From contig JABMMR010000301.1 of the NCBI GenBank assembly GCA_013205525.1, positions 1-16,045 of the forward strand: a stretch of 16,045 nt of DNA, read 5' to 3'. The position numbers and the translations under genes were made by a program. This DNA comes from Burkholderiales bacterium (GTDB lineage Bacteria; Pseudomonadota; Gammaproteobacteria; Burkholderiales; Burkholderiaceae_C). Position 1 is the first letter of the stretch; every line of letters starts with the position of its first letter. The notes beneath the pieces were generated by a model. The model saw only the letters and a list, made by a program, of their open reading frames with translations. It ran no database searches and was not told the DNA's origin. This document shows, one piece after another, positions 15,812 through 16,045 of this stretch.

Positions 15812-15927
15812 ATAACTTGTTCTCATCATGACTAAGTCAAGATAAGGAATTCATAGAGTAAATCAGTTTTTTATTTTGAATGCGTCACTTGGCATAACAA
15901 CCTTGAACATTGCTGTATCAAAGTTAT
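15812..15927 (-). other. 23S-5S rRNA internal transcribed spacer
   Basis: About 116 bp of AT-rich sequence between the 3' end of 23S and the 5' end of 5S. It holds no tRNA gene or open frame that I can support. An 8-base direct repeat, GGCATAAC, occurs just beside the 5S 5' end and again near 15892. The sequence next to 23S would take part in the processing stem with the upstream flank, which lies outside the window. Confidence 0.8.
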
Positions 15928-16045
15928 AGGGTCAAGCCGCACGAGCAATTAGTATCAGTTAGCTTAACGCATTACTGCGCTTCCACACCTGACCTATCAA
16001 CGTCCTGGTCTTGAACGACTCTTTAGGGGGCTCAAGGCCCCGGCA
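15928..16045 (-). rRNA. rrl: 23S ribosomal RNA, 3' end (partial)
   Basis: The last ~118 nt of 23S rRNA on the minus strand. Recognisable are GACGTTGATAGGTCAGGTG, GAAGCGCAGTAATGCGTTAAG, CTAACTGATACTAATTGC and the terminal GCTTGACCC, which normally pairs with the 23S 5' end. The exact 3' end is uncertain by a few bases. The rest of the gene runs off the right edge. Confidence 0.93.

Noticed and set aside
15628..15813. Open frame across the 5S rRNA and terminator
   Set aside because: It covers the structured 5S gene and the terminator hairpin, so it is not a protein gene.
15812..15927. tRNA gene in the 23S-5S spacer
   Set aside because: No cloverleaf, T-loop GTTCRA motif or CCA-end pattern is visible. 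The spacer is short and AT-rich.
1..16045. CRISPR array, insertion sequence, phage or toxin-antitoxin module
   Set aside because: No spaced repeats, transposase or integrase motifs, terminal repeats or small paired genes were seen on either strand.

Overview
The window looks like a chromosomal stretch of a Burkholderiales betaproteobacterium, probably of the Comamonadaceae group. The grounds are the 5S and 23S rRNA sequence style, a cysteine-free LiuR-type MerR regulator at the head of a leucine-catabolism operon, and the gene order corC-lnt-glyQ-glyS-gmhB-plsC. The species cannot be fixed from sequence alone. Coding density is very high, with no gene-free stretch over 300 bases and no insertion sequence, phage gene, CRISPR array or tRNA gene found.

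Left block (1-5820, minus strand). This is a compact operon read from right to left: a MerR/LiuR-type regulator, a beta-class carbonic anhydrase, isocitrate dehydrogenase kinase/phosphatase (aceK), an acetyl-CoA acetyltransferase (thiolase), the carboxyltransferase subunit of 3-methylcrotonyl-CoA carboxylase, and the first codons of a further gene cut by the window edge. Gaps between genes are 7-20 bp, or 43 bp before the last gene. The parts fit one job: the carboxylase consumes bicarbonate that carbonic anhydrase can supply, the thiolase handles acetoacetyl-CoA, and AceK adjusts how the resulting acetyl-CoA is split between the TCA cycle and the glyoxylate shunt. A 22-bp near-perfect palindrome just upstream of the regulator is the probable LiuR operator.

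Middle (5863-6942, plus strand). A metallo-beta-lactamase-fold hydrolase of unknown substrate is divergent from the regulator across only 42 bp, so the same palindrome may control it. Its 3' end overlaps the end of the next block by 32 bp.

Right block (6911-14620, minus strand). A tightly packed housekeeping operon is read from right to left: corC, lnt, glyQ, glyS, gmhB, plsC and a YgjP-like metallopeptidase. Spacing runs from a 22-bp overlap to a 22-bp gap. Apart from glycyl-tRNA synthetase, the theme is envelope biogenesis: lipoprotein N-acylation, LPS heptose and phosphatidic acid.

Right edge (14725-16045). A second, AT-richer MBL-fold hydrolase on the plus strand converges on the end of an rRNA operon. 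A strong 12-bp-stem terminator lies between them and could serve both. The 5S rRNA, a 5S-23S spacer without a tRNA, and the last ~118 nt of 23S rRNA follow on the minus strand.

No clearly new system is evident. The points most worth a second look are the bicarbonate and glyoxylate-control genes inside a leucine operon, and the single palindrome shared by two divergent genes in a 42-bp gap.
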